Program-made: the position numbers and the translations under genes
Origin: Alistipes sp. ZOR0009
GTDB lineage: Bacteria > Bacteroidota > Bacteroidia > Bacteroidales > ZOR0009
Length of the DNA: 64,000 nucleotides
Reading direction: 5' to 3'
Assembly (NCBI RefSeq): GCF_000798815.1
Contig: NZ_JTLD01000017.1
Coordinates: 1 to 64,000 of the forward strand
Notes under the pieces: model-generated
Database searches by the model: none
What the model was told of the DNA's origin: nothing
What the model saw: only the letters and a program-made list of their open reading frames with translations
Shown: one piece after another, positions 7,819 through 17,163 of the stretch
Position numbering within the stretch: position 1 is the first letter of the stretch
Layout: each line of letters opens with the position of its first letter

Positions 7819-8937
7819 ATGAAAAAATTAGCATTAGGACTTACCCTTGTGTTAGCCGCAGGGAGTCTGTTTGCCCAGAATCGTAGCGTAGACTTCCAGC
7901 ACGCTACCTTTGCAGAAGTAAAAGCAAAAGCAAAAGCCGCCAACAAACCCATCTTTTTTGATGGTTTCACCACTTGGTGTGGCCCCTGCAAGTACATGGC
8001 CAATACCGTATTTACCCAAGATAAGGTAGCCGACTTCTTTAACGATAAGTTCATCAACACCAAGTTTGATATGGAAAAAGGCGAAGGTGTTGAGCTTGCC
8101 AAGAAGTTTGAGGTAAAAGCATTCCCAACTTTTCTTATACTAGATACTGCCGGCAATGTCATTCACCGAATTGTAGGTGGCGCCGAGGCCGATGAGTTTA
8201 TGGAAAAAGTAAAGGTTGGATTAAATCCGGAGACCTCTTTAGCTGGACAAAAGGCAAAATATGATAATGGTAACCGCGATGCTAAATTCATACTAGGCTA
8301 CCTAAAGACTCTACAAGATGCCTACATGCAGCAGGAGTCGGAAACCATTGCTCAAGGTTACCTCAAATCGCTAAAAGAAAACGAAAGAGTAACCAAGGAT
8401 AATTGGGAAGTTTATAACGACTTTGTAAATGATCTTTTCAGCAAAGACTTCATTTTTATCCTAACCAACCGTCTTAAGTTTACCGAGGTTGCAGGAGATT
8501 CTGCCGTAACCGCCAAAATAGGCTCTGTTTTCTCATCAAAAGCAATGTCCCTACTAGTTAACCGTCGTGGAACGGTTTATAGCAAGGAAGAGTCTAAAAA
8601 GGTGCGCGATTTCATCGGAACATGCGGAGTTAAGGATAGCCAAACCTACCTCGCTCTTCTAGACATGGCAGACGCTAAGGCAGCCAAGAATGGTACAGCA
8701 ATTGCCGCCTTGGCCGAAAAAGCAGTTAAAAACACCAACATTTCGGATAGAGATAGCTACAACATCCTTTCGCAAGCAGTTCCTGTTGTAACCGACTACG
8801 GAACAAAAAACGATTTCCAGGTGCTGTCAAACGCTATTGATGCTAGAATTTCAACCTTAAAGGAGGAAAAGGCAAAGCCTTACTTTGAGCAGTTTAAAAA
8901 GCAGCTTACCGATAAAATGAACGAAGTAAAGAAGTAA
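7819..8937 (+). CDS. Exported thioredoxin-fold protein
   Basis: A 372-residue protein starting at ATG 7819 with a clear signal peptide (MKKLALGL... with cleavage near the SLFAQ region). The thioredoxin domain occupies about residues 28-130, with active site WCGPC (in TTWCGPCKYMA) and the cis-proline motif VKAFPTFLILD. The C-terminal 240 residues are mostly helical and have no recognised motif. The protein is likely periplasmic and may reduce or isomerise disulfides; the partner is unknown. A longer reading from a TTG at 7786 would add 11 residues before the signal peptide and was rejected. It is followed by a strong terminator. Confidence 0.85.
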   Translation: MKKLALGLTLVLAAGSLFAQNRSVDFQHATFAEVKAKAKAANKPIFFDGFTTWCGPCKYMANTVFTQDKVADFFNDKFINTKFDMEKGEGVELAKKFEVKAFPTFLILDTAGNVIHRIVGGAEADEFMEKVKVGLNPETSLAGQKAKYDNGNRDAKFILGYLKTLQDAYMQQESETIAQGYLKSLKENERVTKDNWEVYNDFVNDLFSKDFIFILTNRLKFTEVAGDSAVTAKIGSVFSSKAMSLLVNRRGTVYSKEESKKVRDFIGTCGVKDSQTYLALLDMADAKAAKNGTAIAALAEKAVKNTNISDRDSYNILSQAVPVVTDYGTKNDFQVLSNAIDARISTLKEEKAKPYFEQFKKQLTDKMNEVKK

Positions 8938-8953
8938 GCTTCAATCATAAAAG

Positions 8954-8982
8954 AAAAGGGCAACCGTAATGGTTGCCCTTTT
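8954..8982. terminator. Bidirectional terminator between convergent genes
   Basis: A 12-bp perfect stem (AAAAGGGCAACC / GGTTGCCCTTTT) with a 5-base loop carries A- and T-runs on its two sides. It serves the thioredoxin-fold gene on the plus strand and the S41 protease gene on the minus strand. Confidence 0.9.
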
Positions 8983-8997
8983 TTATTTTGCGACAAG

Positions 8998-10665
8998 CTA
9001 CTTCCTTGCCAATATCTCCATGCTTTTTTGTGTATTCTCAGCAGCCTTTAGTGCTTCCTTAACCTGAGGGTCTGTCATTAACGATCGCTCAATCTTGCCT
9101 CTTTGATAGTGATATCTACCAATAAGCTCATCTTCCAAGTAGGACTTCAGCTCATCTTTAAAGAGCATCAAATCTTTTTGTTTGTCGTGTGTTAGCTGCT
9201 TCTTTAGGGCAGCGAGCTCCTTTTGCGAATGATCGTAGTACTTGTCCTTCTTTACCGCCTCTTCGAGCTGCTTTACCAACACCTCGGTTTGGGTCGTATA
9301 ATCGTAATTTTTATTGGACAAGAAGCTAACAAAATCGCTATAGTCCCTATCCGAAAAGCTGAACTTACGAACATCTGGCACCTCCGAATGCTTAACGTAG
9401 TACTCGTTAATGTAGTCGGATATTAACCCCTTACTCAAAAGGCTGATAGCGATCTTGCTCATATTCTCCGCATCAACCTTAATATCGGGCATAATGCCAC
9501 CACCATCAAAAACGATTCTACCATTCTTGGTCTTAAACTTCGATATCAACGAGTCTGGCACAGTACCCACGCTTCCATCCGGATTTCTATGCGAATAATC
9601 CAACGCTTGGATACATCTACCGGAAGGTATGTAGTATTTCGCCGTCGTAATTTTAAGCTGAGAGTTATAACCTAATGGTCGGGTGGTTTGCACCAACCCC
9701 TTACCAAATGTTCGATTACCAACCACTACAGCCCTATCCAAATCTTGTAAAGCTCCCGAAACAATTTCTGAAGCAGAAGCAGAACCGCTATTTACCAGAA
9801 CAACCAAAGGTATTTTGGTGTCAACTGGCTCTGTTTCGGTTTTGTAGGTAGCATCAAATTCCTTAACCTTACCTTTGGTGCTCACCACAAGTTGTCCGCG
9901 TGGAACAAAAAGGCCTACAACCTTCACCGCCTCATTAAGCAAACCACCTGGGTTCCCTCTCAGATCAAGCACAATAGAAGATGCCCCCTGCTTCTTTAGG
10001 TTGATCACGGCATCTTTAACCTCCTTGCTACAATCGGTAGTAAAGTTGGTAAAACGGATATACCCAACCTTATCCTTTACAATTCCGTAGTAAGGAACTG
10101 ATGGTATTTTAATGATCTCGCGGGTTACAACAACATCCGCTGTATCTTTACCCTTAAGTTTCAAAACCTTCAAGTACATCTTAGAGCCAGCCTTACCCTT
10201 AAGCATTGCGCTAACAGCAGAAACATCTAACCCTTTTATCGACTTATTGTCAATGCTCAAAAGCAAATCTCCAGCAACAAGTCCAGCTTTTGCGGCGGGA
10301 AATGCTTCGTAAGGTTCTGATATCTCAATGTAATCGCCCTGCTTACGAATCAACGCCCCCATACCTCCATACTGCCCGGTTGTCATAAATTCAAAATCCT
10401 CCATCTCATCAGCGGGAATGTAGGTGGTGTATGGATCCAGAGTTGACAGCATTTCGGTAATGGCCTTGTTTACCAAATCTTCAGTCTTTACCTCGTCAAC
10501 ATAAAAAATATTCAACTCTCGAAGTACGTTGAAGAAAAGATCTAAGCTCTTTGCAAAATTGTAGTTTGGACTAGTAAACGAAAACATCACAAAAAGAGCC
10601 ATCCCTGATAACCCAATTGCAATATACCTCTTCGTTCCTTTCAGTTTTTCTTTTAAGCTATTCAT
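8998..10665 (-). CDS. S41-family C-terminal processing peptidase
   Basis: A 555-residue protease counted from the ATG at 10665; a longer reading to 10731 overlaps yidD and was rejected. An N-terminal membrane anchor or signal (residues about 12-32) precedes a PDZ domain (about 95-185) and the S41 catalytic domain. The Ser-Lys dyad is visible: serine 297 in GSASASEI and lysine 322 in FGKG, 25 residues apart as in E. coli Tsp/Prc. It should act in the periplasm on the C-termini of exported proteins. The last 150 residues form a helical, lysine-rich tail typical of Bacteroidetes members. It is third in the rnpA-yidD-protease gene string. Confidence 0.9.
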   Translation of the reverse strand: MNSLKEKLKGTKRYIAIGLSGMALFVMFSFTSPNYNFAKSLDLFFNVLRELNIFYVDEVKTEDLVNKAITEMLSTLDPYTTYIPADEMEDFEFMTTGQYGGMGALIRKQGDYIEISEPYEAFPAAKAGLVAGDLLLSIDNKSIKGLDVSAVSAMLKGKAGSKMYLKVLKLKGKDTADVVVTREIIKIPSVPYYGIVKDKVGYIRFTNFTTDCSKEVKDAVINLKKQGASSIVLDLRGNPGGLLNEAVKVVGLFVPRGQLVVSTKGKVKEFDATYKTETEPVDTKIPLVVLVNSGSASASEIVSGALQDLDRAVVVGNRTFGKGLVQTTRPLGYNSQLKITTAKYYIPSGRCIQALDYSHRNPDGSVGTVPDSLISKFKTKNGRIVFDGGGIMPDIKVDAENMSKIAISLLSKGLISDYINEYYVKHSEVPDVRKFSFSDRDYSDFVSFLSNKNYDYTTQTEVLVKQLEEAVKKDKYYDHSQKELAALKKQLTHDKQKDLMLFKDELKSYLEDELIGRYHYQRGKIERSLMTDPQVKEALKAAENTQKSMEILARK

Positions 10666-10702
10666 AAACAACCATTGATATGGTAAAACGTTAATTATAT
10701 TC

Positions 10703-10945
10703 TTAGGGAACAGGATCGTACCCGCTCCCACCCCAAGGGTTACAGCGCAATATACGCCAAATAGCCAACCATAAACCCTTTATAGGTCCGTGCTTTCTCA
10801 GCGCCTGCACTGCATAAGCAGAGCAAGTTGGAGTGAACCTACATGAGGGAGGCTTTAGCGGAGATATAGCGTGCTGATAAAATCTAATCGGGACTATCAG
10901 CAGCCACACCAGCAGGTTTCGACAATATTTTAGCAACCTTTTCAA
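10703..10945 (-). CDS. yidD: Membrane protein insertion efficiency factor YidD
   Basis: An 80-residue protein with the YidD core: an amphipathic or hydrophobic N-terminus, then [24 protein letters not shown] and a C-terminal [12 protein letters not shown]. YidD assists YidC-dependent membrane protein insertion, acting at the cytoplasmic face of the inner membrane. Its frame overlaps the 3' end of rnpA, the usual arrangement of these two genes. The start shown is a TTG at 10945; a GTG twelve codons further in (V13) is an alternative and would still keep the whole core. A yidC gene is not in the window. Confidence 0.9.
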   Translation of the reverse strand: MKRLLKYCRNLLVWLLIVPIRFYQHAISPLKPPSCRFTPTCSAYAVQALRKHGPIKGLWLAIWRILRCNPWGGSGYDPVP

Positions 10946-11300
10946 GTACTATCCTAATTTTTGGTTCAATATCACTAAACTCCATCGTTTCTTTCGACAC
11001 ATAAACTAACATCAAATGCAAGCCAATGTTGTGCTCTCTCAAAACATCCTTCAAAGGTTGCTTATTTAGCCTAAAACCTTCGCGTATTCGCCGCTTAATG
11101 TAGTTTCGCTTAACTGCTCGCTTAAAGTTACGTTTAGATACGCTTATACCCAACTTTAAGCCCTCCTTTTCAGAAAAAGCAGTAGTTCTAAAGACAACCT
11201 TGAAGGGATACACAAAAATAGATTCAGAGTCGCTAAAAAGCAGCTCAAAATCCTTTTTACTACATAATCGCTCGGTTTTATAAAACCTATTTTCCTTCAT
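10884..11300 (-). CDS. rnpA: Ribonuclease P protein component
   Basis: A 138-residue basic protein. The RNR signature region, [19 protein letters not shown], spans about residues 56-74, and the N-terminal [13 protein letters not shown] segment is the conserved substrate-contacting part. It is the protein cofactor of RNase P, which matures the 5' end of tRNAs. The C-terminus is about 15-20 residues longer than typical and this extension overlaps yidD. ATG start. In many bacteria rnpA follows rpmH near the origin; here rpmH is absent and hemD lies upstream, as often in Bacteroidetes. Confidence 0.94.
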   Translation of the reverse strand: MKENRFYKTERLCSKKDFELLFSDSESIFVYPFKVVFRTTAFSEKEGLKLGISVSKRNFKRAVKRNYIKRRIREGFRLNKQPLKDVLREHNIGLHLMLVYVSKETMEFSDIEPKIRIVLEKVAKILSKPAGVAADSPD

Positions 11301-11314
11301 GGATTGCTATTTCT

Positions 11315-11347
11315 CAAATTTATTAATTAAAAAGCTAAGCTACACAA
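11315..11347 (-). promoter_or_regulatory. Candidate promoter of rnpA-yidD-protease
   Basis: On the minus strand, TAAATTTG (complement of 11315-11322) matches the -7 consensus and a TTG (complement of 11345-11347) lies 22 bp upstream. The -7 element is 14 bp from the rnpA start. Confidence 0.45.
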
Positions 11348-11448
11348 AAGTAGAGAACAGACTCCGTTAATCAACCTTTATAAATCTACAACAGGTTGTT
11401 AAGACGTAAATATAAAACCAACACGTCTTCCTCTCAACAAGGTTCAAA

Positions 11449-11494
11449 TAAAAATCGCCTTAAACAATTCCTAGCGAAATTAATTTAAGGCGAT
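11449..11494 (-). terminator. Terminator after hemD
   Basis: An 11-bp perfect stem (arms 11454-11464 and 11484-11494) with a 19-base loop is followed on the minus strand by a TTTTTATTT run. It lies 20 bp past the hemD stop. Confidence 0.75.
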
Positions 11495-11514
11495 GTATTT
11501 TGATAGTCTTAAGA

Positions 11515-12267
11515 CTACTTATTTTCTTTATGGTTCTTCTTTATAAACAACTCTAGCGCTTTAGCCATAGAGGGAGCCTCTGGTGTTGGGGCTTCTAAAT
11601 CTAATCGTAAGCTATTATCTTTTACGGCTTTTGCTGTCGCAGGACCAAATGCTCCAATCTTTTTATCCCCCTGAACGTAATTAGGGAAATTTTCGGATAA
11701 AGATGCAATTCCAGTAGGACTGTAGAAAATTACAAGATCGTAATTATCTATTTTCATATCGCTAAGGTCGCTGCTAACAGTCTTAAAAAGAATAGACTTA
11801 GTATAGTTAATCTTAGCTTTATCTAGAGCCTTAGGGATTTCTGGCTTATGTACATCAGAAAGCGGAAGAAGGAACTTTTCATCCTTATGCTTAACAATGG
11901 AATCCATTAGATCTTCGAACTTTCCGTTACCAAAAAAGATTTTACGCTTGCGGTATACGATATATTTTTGCAGGTATAGTGCAATCGACTCCGAAATACA
12001 AAAGTACTTCATCGTTTCAGGAACCGTAATGCGAAGCTCCTCACAAATACGGAAAAAATGATCAATTGCAGTTCGTGCAGTAAAAATCACAGCCGTATGT
12101 GCAAGAATATCAACTTTTTGTTGTCTGAACTCTTTCGAATTTACGCCCTCTACTTTGATAAAAGGACGAAAATCAATCTTGAGCCCGTACTTTTCCGCGG
12201 TTTCTTGGTACGGCGATTTTTCGGTACCTGGATCGGGTTGCGAAATTAGAACTCTCTTGACTTTCAA
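11515..12267 (-). CDS. hemD: Uroporphyrinogen-III synthase
   Basis: A 250-residue protein with the two-domain HemD pattern: the N-terminal KVKRVLISQP strand, the central VIFTARTAIDHFF, and the late motif IFYSPTGIASLSENF (around residues 181-195) that contacts substrate in this family. It cyclises hydroxymethylbilane to uroporphyrinogen III in haem synthesis. The only start available is a TTG at 12267, which places the first strand at residue 3. Pairing with a DUF4271 membrane protein upstream is a common Bacteroidetes arrangement. No other haem genes are in the window. Confidence 0.88.
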   Translation of the reverse strand: MKVKRVLISQPDPGTEKSPYQETAEKYGLKIDFRPFIKVEGVNSKEFRQQKVDILAHTAVIFTARTAIDHFFRICEELRITVPETMKYFCISESIALYLQKYIVYRKRKIFFGNGKFEDLMDSIVKHKDEKFLLPLSDVHKPEIPKALDKAKINYTKSILFKTVSSDLSDMKIDNYDLVIFYSPTGIASLSENFPNYVQGDKKIGAFGPATAKAVKDNSLRLDLEAPTPEAPSMAKALELFIKKNHKENK

Positions 12268-12308
12268 GGCTGTAAGTTTTAAAATTGTGACTAAATGCTC
12301 TTTGCCAC

Positions 12309-13562
12309 CTACTGCAGCAGATACAATGCAACAGCTATAGGTAGCATTTCAAGGGTGCAAAAGTATAAAAACCAAAAGAAAAATGAAACTCTATAGCTAA
12401 GAAATAGTCTTAACGACCTAATAATATACTGTACTAATAAAATGATAACTAAATAAATGGATAGGTATATAAATACTTTAGAAACTACCGCATCTGCATA
12501 AGAGGCAACAACGAGTAAAGGAAAAATTGCCAAAGCAAAAGATGTATAAAAAATAAGGTGATTATACTTCAACTCACTAAACAGCTCGCTATTTCTAGAA
12601 ATATTTCCGAGCACATTCCAAGAGAAAACTTTGGCAAAAAACAGGGAAAGAATAGCCAGAAAGAAAACAAAGTAGCTAAGTAAAATACCAAACTCTCTCA
12701 CAAAATTTCCAGCAAATCGCTGCGCAATAAGGATCGAAAAGACGGTAAATGTAAGAACGTAAAAAATAGTAGAAAACAGAGCAAATCGCTTAAAAGATAG
12801 AGATCTGCTTTGATAGCTTTTACGAGCCTCCCTAATGCTTATAAAACTCTGAATTATAGACAGCGCATTCTTAAACTGGAATTTAAGGCTTGTAATAAAA
12901 AGTATTATGCCGATAGTAAGCACAACAAAACTAACAAATCCTAAGTTTTGAGTTTCTCTAGGCTTCGCCTCCCCTACCCGTGCAGGATTAACAAGCTGAA
13001 CCTTCGCACTAAATCTCCCATAAACCAACTCGGGGTGACTTTCGAGCAAAACGTACGAATCACGTGAAACATACTCCTGCAATCCAAAACGATCAAGTAA
13101 CGACGAATCTATATCACCAAAATTAAAGTCGGCCGAAGCAAAATTAATTTTAGGGAGAGAGTCTATTGCAGGCCGCAAAGCTAAACTATCAATCTTGGCA
13201 GCAGGCAAAGAATCGGAAGATTGAACTTTTACCGAATCGGCAGCTGTAAGAGGGGGTAAATTTACAGTTAACTGCTCAGAAGGTAGAACAATTCCTTGAT
13301 GCTCGTAAAAACGGAAATTAGCCACATTTTTGTTGTTCTCAAACGCTGCTTTCCGCATGATATTAGATGGCAAAATACTTTGGCATGCTTCCATGGTAAT
13401 GTCGTAAGAACCATGGTCGACATTAGTCGCCAACAACGTTGGATAGAAAGTTGATCCGTAAGTTTTCGTATTTACAAGTTGATTAAAAACTTTTGTATCA
13501 GTCTTTTGCTGTTGAACCTTTAAACTATCCTTGCGTACTTTTAGTGAATCACCAGATTTCAT
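12309..13562 (-). CDS. DUF4271-family membrane protein
   Basis: A 417-residue protein. The first 200 residues are hydrophilic and serine-rich with no recognised domain; the C-terminal 220 residues contain about seven hydrophobic helices and match the DUF4271 family in pattern. Function is unknown. In Bacteroidetes the gene regularly precedes hemD, and here the gap to hemD is 41 bp, so co-transcription is likely. A link to haem or porphyrin biology is only suggested by this pairing. ATG start, with a good upstream promoter-like element. Confidence 0.75.
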   Translation of the reverse strand: MKSGDSLKVRKDSLKVQQQKTDTKVFNQLVNTKTYGSTFYPTLLATNVDHGSYDITMEACQSILPSNIMRKAAFENNKNVANFRFYEHQGIVLPSEQLTVNLPPLTAADSVKVQSSDSLPAAKIDSLALRPAIDSLPKINFASADFNFGDIDSSLLDRFGLQEYVSRDSYVLLESHPELVYGRFSAKVQLVNPARVGEAKPRETQNLGFVSFVVLTIGIILFITSLKFQFKNALSIIQSFISIREARKSYQSRSLSFKRFALFSTIFYVLTFTVFSILIAQRFAGNFVREFGILLSYFVFFLAILSLFFAKVFSWNVLGNISRNSELFSELKYNHLIFYTSFALAIFPLLVVASYADAVVSKVFIYLSIYLVIILLVQYIIRSLRLFLSYRVSFFFWFLYFCTLEMLPIAVALYLLQ

Positions 13563-13580
13563 ATCATCCTTTTACTCCGA

Positions 13581-13613
13581 CAAATATAGCTCTTAATGTT
13601 TTGAATGCTGCAA
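13581..13613 (-). promoter_or_regulatory. Candidate promoter of DUF4271-hemD
   Basis: TATATTTG (complement of 13581-13588) is a perfect -7 match, with a TTG (complement of 13611-13613) 22 bp further upstream. The -7 element is 18 bp from the start codon. Confidence 0.5.
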
Positions 13614-13638
13614 CATTTCAATTATCAACCGAACCCTT

Positions 13639-15453
13639 TTAAGGTGTTGAAATAAAATAATCGGTAATAATTTTAGCCCGACGTTGACCAACTACGGCAC
13701 TCAACTCCTCAATAGTGGCCTCTCTCATTTTTTTTACCGTTTTAAATTTCGAGTACAAATCCATAGCCGTTTTTTCACCAATCCCTGGTATCGATTTTAT
13801 TTCTGATTTAATAAAACTATCAGAACGCTTATTGCGGTGAAATGTAATACCAAAACGGTGAGCCTCATCCCTAATATGCATCAACACCTTCAAACTTTCC
13901 GAATTTTTATCCAAGTATAATGGCACAGAATCATTCGGAAAATAGATTTCTTCCATCCTCTTAGCCAAGCCAACCACAGGTATTTTATCCAAAAGATTCA
14001 GTTCCTTTAAAGAACTTACAGCTGCGGAAAGCTGCCCTTTACCACCATCTATAACGATTAAATTAGGAAGACCCGCACCCTCGTCCAAAAGCCGCTTGTA
14101 ACGCCTAAAGACGATCTCCCTCATCGAAGCAAAGTCATCGGGTCCAACAACCGTTTTAACATTAAAATGCCGATAATCCTTTTTTGATGGCTTTGCATTT
14201 TTAAAAACGACACAAGCAGCAACCGGATTAGTTCCTTGGATATTTGAGTTATCAAAGCACTCGATATGTACTGGCAAATCATCCAAGTAAAGATCCTTCT
14301 TTAGCGTCGTTAGAATTCGTTCTGTATGCCTTTCAGGATCGACCTTTTCTAGCTGCTTCATTTTTTCCAAACGAAACATTTTGGCATTTTTCTCAGACAA
14401 CTCCAAAAGTTTCAGTTTATCGCCTCGCTGAGGAATTGTATACGTAGCATTAGGAAGTTCTTGATCAGGAAGAAAAGGGACAACCACCTCACGCGAAATA
14501 AAGCCAAGTCGCTGATACATCTCAGCAATAACAAAAGACAGAATGCTCTCCTGCTCTTCTTCTATTTGTAGCTTAATTTCAAAGTTGTGCGATTGAACTA
14601 TCATACCTTTATTTACCCGCATAAAATTTGCAAATGCGACATTCGAATCGAAAACTAAAGAAAAAACATCCAGGTTAGAAATGCTAGTGCTAACAATGAC
14701 TGACTTGCTTTGATACGTTTGCAAGAGTTCAATTTTTTGCTTTAAAGATTGAGCGTCTTCAAAACGATACTCCTCCGAAGCTTTTAGCATACTTTCCTTC
14801 AAAAGCGCAACAACTTCCACTAAATTCCCTCTAAGTATCTCTATAATTTCTTTAATTGAACTATCGTAATAATCTATTAAACTATAATTTACACATGGAG
14901 CTTTACAGTTTCCTATGTGATATTCAAGACAAGGCTTATACTTCCCCTTAGATATGCTAACCTCATCAAGCAATAAATTACATGTTCGAAGAGGATATAT
15001 TTGCTTTATGAGATCCAACAAAATCCGAAGCAATGTTACCGAAGTATAGGGTCCAAAATATTTTGTACCATCTTTAACATACCTTCGAGTCGAAAAGACT
15101 CTAGGAAAAAATTCATTTTTAATTGCAATCCAAGGATAGGTTTTATCATCCTTCAAATTTATATTATATCGGGGTTGCAGTTTCTTTATCAAATTATTTT
15201 CCAGCAGCAATGCATCAGATTCTGTTGGGACAACAATATGCTTTATATCTCTAATTTTCTTAACCAAGACTAACAGTTTCTTGCTTTCGAAACGGCGCGA
15301 TGTAAAGTATGAAGCGACCCTTTTTTTGAGATCTTTTGCTTTACCAACATAAATAACAACTCCTTCCTCATTCAAATACTGGTAAACACCAGGCTGATTG
15401 GGAAGGAGATTTACAAGACTCTTTAAATATTCAGAATGCTTACTTTCGCTCAT
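13639..15453 (-). CDS. uvrC: Excinuclease ABC subunit C
   Basis: A 604-residue nucleotide excision repair endonuclease. In order: the GIY-YIG nuclease domain (GVYQYLNEEGVVIYVG near residues 22-37), a cysteine-containing linker (CLEYHIGNCKAPC), the UvrB-binding UVR motif near residues 205-240, the RNase H-like 5' incision domain (ECFDNSNIQGT, then VIDGGKGQL), and a C-terminal helix-hairpin-helix region (IKSIPGIGEKTA). It makes both incisions around lesions bound by UvrAB. The ATG at 15453 was preferred to a start at 15492, which would overlap ade further. The gene overlaps the end of ade by 14 bp. Confidence 0.95.
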   Translation of the reverse strand: MSESKHSEYLKSLVNLLPNQPGVYQYLNEEGVVIYVGKAKDLKKRVASYFTSRRFESKKLLVLVKKIRDIKHIVVPTESDALLLENNLIKKLQPRYNINLKDDKTYPWIAIKNEFFPRVFSTRRYVKDGTKYFGPYTSVTLLRILLDLIKQIYPLRTCNLLLDEVSISKGKYKPCLEYHIGNCKAPCVNYSLIDYYDSSIKEIIEILRGNLVEVVALLKESMLKASEEYRFEDAQSLKQKIELLQTYQSKSVIVSTSISNLDVFSLVFDSNVAFANFMRVNKGMIVQSHNFEIKLQIEEEQESILSFVIAEMYQRLGFISREVVVPFLPDQELPNATYTIPQRGDKLKLLELSEKNAKMFRLEKMKQLEKVDPERHTERILTTLKKDLYLDDLPVHIECFDNSNIQGTNPVAACVVFKNAKPSKKDYRHFNVKTVVGPDDFASMREIVFRRYKRLLDEGAGLPNLIVIDGGKGQLSAAVSSLKELNLLDKIPVVGLAKRMEEIYFPNDSVPLYLDKNSESLKVLMHIRDEAHRFGITFHRNKRSDSFIKSEIKSIPGIGEKTAMDLYSKFKTVKKMREATIEELSAVVGQRRAKIITDYFISTP

Positions 15454-17089
15454 TTTCAAAAAGAGAAGTTGGTTTAAATGCAACAACATCAAACAAACCC
15501 TGATCTGATATTTTTAATTCAGGTATTACCACCAAAGACATAAAAGCCATCGTCATAAATGGTGCTTTCATTTTAGACCCGCTCCTTTGTGCCACCTCCA
15601 ACAAATGCCGGTATTTCGATGCAACAACTTCAGCGCTACTATCAGACATAATCCCAGCAACAGGCAATTCCAAAATTTCAAAAATATCATCATCTGCATA
15701 CGCCAAACCTCCCTTCGCGTTTACCACGCCATTTACAACCTTTACAATAGACTCGTCATCAACACCTACAGCTACAATATTATGAGAATCATGAGAAACA
15801 CTACTACAAATAGCCCCCTTCTTTAATCCAAAACCTTTAATAAAACCAACACTTGGTTTTGCTTTCATATACCTATTTAAAACAACAATCTTCAAAACAT
15901 CCTTATCAGGTGACGCCAAAACAGTATTACCAACAACATCTAAAGAACAAATATCCTTTTTCGTATAAAGTTCACCTTCAATAGTTGAGATAACTTTTAC
16001 ATCAACAGATGAATGGCCTTCATAAAAAACTGAGATATCGTTCAAATCTATATAATTCTCACAAAAATTATTCACCACTTCAACAGCAACATCATTACAT
16101 TTAGACGTCCCTTTTTCATAAACGACAATCCCATTAATGACGGTTTTCAGAACATTCAAATCCGTCAAATTATCCACAACAATAAAATCAGCAGGATCAC
16201 CCTTTTGCAACAACCCAACAGGTAAGCCATAATGCTTAACCGCATTATAGTTTGATATCTTCATCGTATCAAAAAAATCGACACCCGCAAGAATCGCGCG
16301 CTTAACCTGTTTCAAAAAATACTCATCCAGCAAATCATCTGGATGACAATCGTCAGAACAAAGCATCACCATATCGGGATACTTTTTGGCAACACCAATC
16401 AAAGAATCAAAATTTTTCGCAGCGCTACCTTCACGAATTTGAATTTTCATCCCCAATTTCACCTTCAATTCTGCCTCATCAACAGACATACATTCATGAT
16501 CAGATGTAATTCCAGACTTAACATACTTCAAAAGATCATCACCAATCAAACCGGGAGCATGACCATCCACCTTCAACCCTCTTCCCAAAGCAGATTCTAT
16601 TTTCGTCAGCACATCTTCATCTCCACTTACCACTCCAGGGAAATTCATCATTTCCGCCAAGTAATAATAATTCCCAGAAGCAAGCAATTCATCTACAATT
16701 TTCGAATCCAAAACAAACCCAGACCTATCAAAACTAACAGCAGGAACACAAGAAGGAACACCAAAGAAAAACTTAAAACCAGAATCCAAACCATTTTTCC
16801 TCATATATTCCATCCCAGAAACACCCAACACATTCGCAATCTCATGAGGATCACTCACAGTTGCAACCACACCAAACTGAACAGAAACCTTTGCAAACTC
16901 AGACGGAACAAGCATTGAACTCTCTATATGAACATGAGAATCAACAAAACCTGGCATAACAAACAACTCACCTTCAACCTTAGAGGATATTTCCAAAACA
17001 GAAACAACACCTTTTAAATCATAACATATCTCGCCAAAATAAACCCTTTGCTGTTCTAAATCAACTATATTACCTCTCTGTACCAACAT
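15440..17089 (-). CDS. ade: Adenine deaminase
   Basis: A 549-residue amidohydrolase. The metal-binding DSHVHIESSM motif is near residues 49-58, further ligands lie in DGHAPGL and SDHECMSVDEAE, and an aspartate in CSDDCHPDD. The C-terminal part (MTMAFMSLVVIPELKIS) is characteristic of Ade-type adenine deaminases, which convert adenine to hypoxanthine for purine salvage, unlike the shorter adenosine-deaminase-like enzymes. Full length. It overlaps uvrC by 14 bp, so the pair is probably translated from one transcript. A parS-like site sits 18 bp upstream of its start codon. Confidence 0.92.
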   Translation of the reverse strand: MLVQRGNIVDLEQQRVYFGEICYDLKGVVSVLEISSKVEGELFVMPGFVDSHVHIESSMLVPSEFAKVSVQFGVVATVSDPHEIANVLGVSGMEYMRKNGLDSGFKFFFGVPSCVPAVSFDRSGFVLDSKIVDELLASGNYYYLAEMMNFPGVVSGDEDVLTKIESALGRGLKVDGHAPGLIGDDLLKYVKSGITSDHECMSVDEAELKVKLGMKIQIREGSAAKNFDSLIGVAKKYPDMVMLCSDDCHPDDLLDEYFLKQVKRAILAGVDFFDTMKISNYNAVKHYGLPVGLLQKGDPADFIVVDNLTDLNVLKTVINGIVVYEKGTSKCNDVAVEVVNNFCENYIDLNDISVFYEGHSSVDVKVISTIEGELYTKKDICSLDVVGNTVLASPDKDVLKIVVLNRYMKAKPSVGFIKGFGLKKGAICSSVSHDSHNIVAVGVDDESIVKVVNGVVNAKGGLAYADDDIFEILELPVAGIMSDSSAEVVASKYRHLLEVAQRSGSKMKAPFMTMAFMSLVVIPELKISDQGLFDVVAFKPTSLFENERK

Positions 17090-17107
17090 AATAAATATTT
17101 TTTTTAC

Positions 17108-17123
17108 AGTTCCACGTGAAACA
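17108..17123. other. parS-like site 1
   Basis: AGTTCCACGTGAAACA differs from the Bacillus-type parS consensus TGTTNCACGTGAAACA only at the first base. It lies between ade and mnmG and is identical to a second copy 40 bp away. It is the likely ParB-binding centromere site; parA and parB are not in the window. Confidence 0.8.
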
Positions 17124-17147
17124 TATTTTTAAATCAAAATACAAAAA

Positions 17148-17163
17148 AGTTCCACGTGAAACA
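17148..17163. other. parS-like site 2
   Basis: An exact repeat of the 16-mer at 17108-17123, ending one base before the stop codon of mnmG. The 40-bp centre-to-centre spacing puts the two sites close to four helical turns apart, on the same face of the DNA. Confidence 0.8.

Noticed and set aside
13056-13071. Third parS site
   Set aside because: Only 13 of 16 bases match and it lies inside a coding region; not listed as a feature but mentioned with the strong pair.
16343-16918. 191-residue plus-strand frame inside ade
   Set aside because: Low-complexity Thr/Ile/His-rich text antisense to a well-conserved enzyme; a shadow frame.
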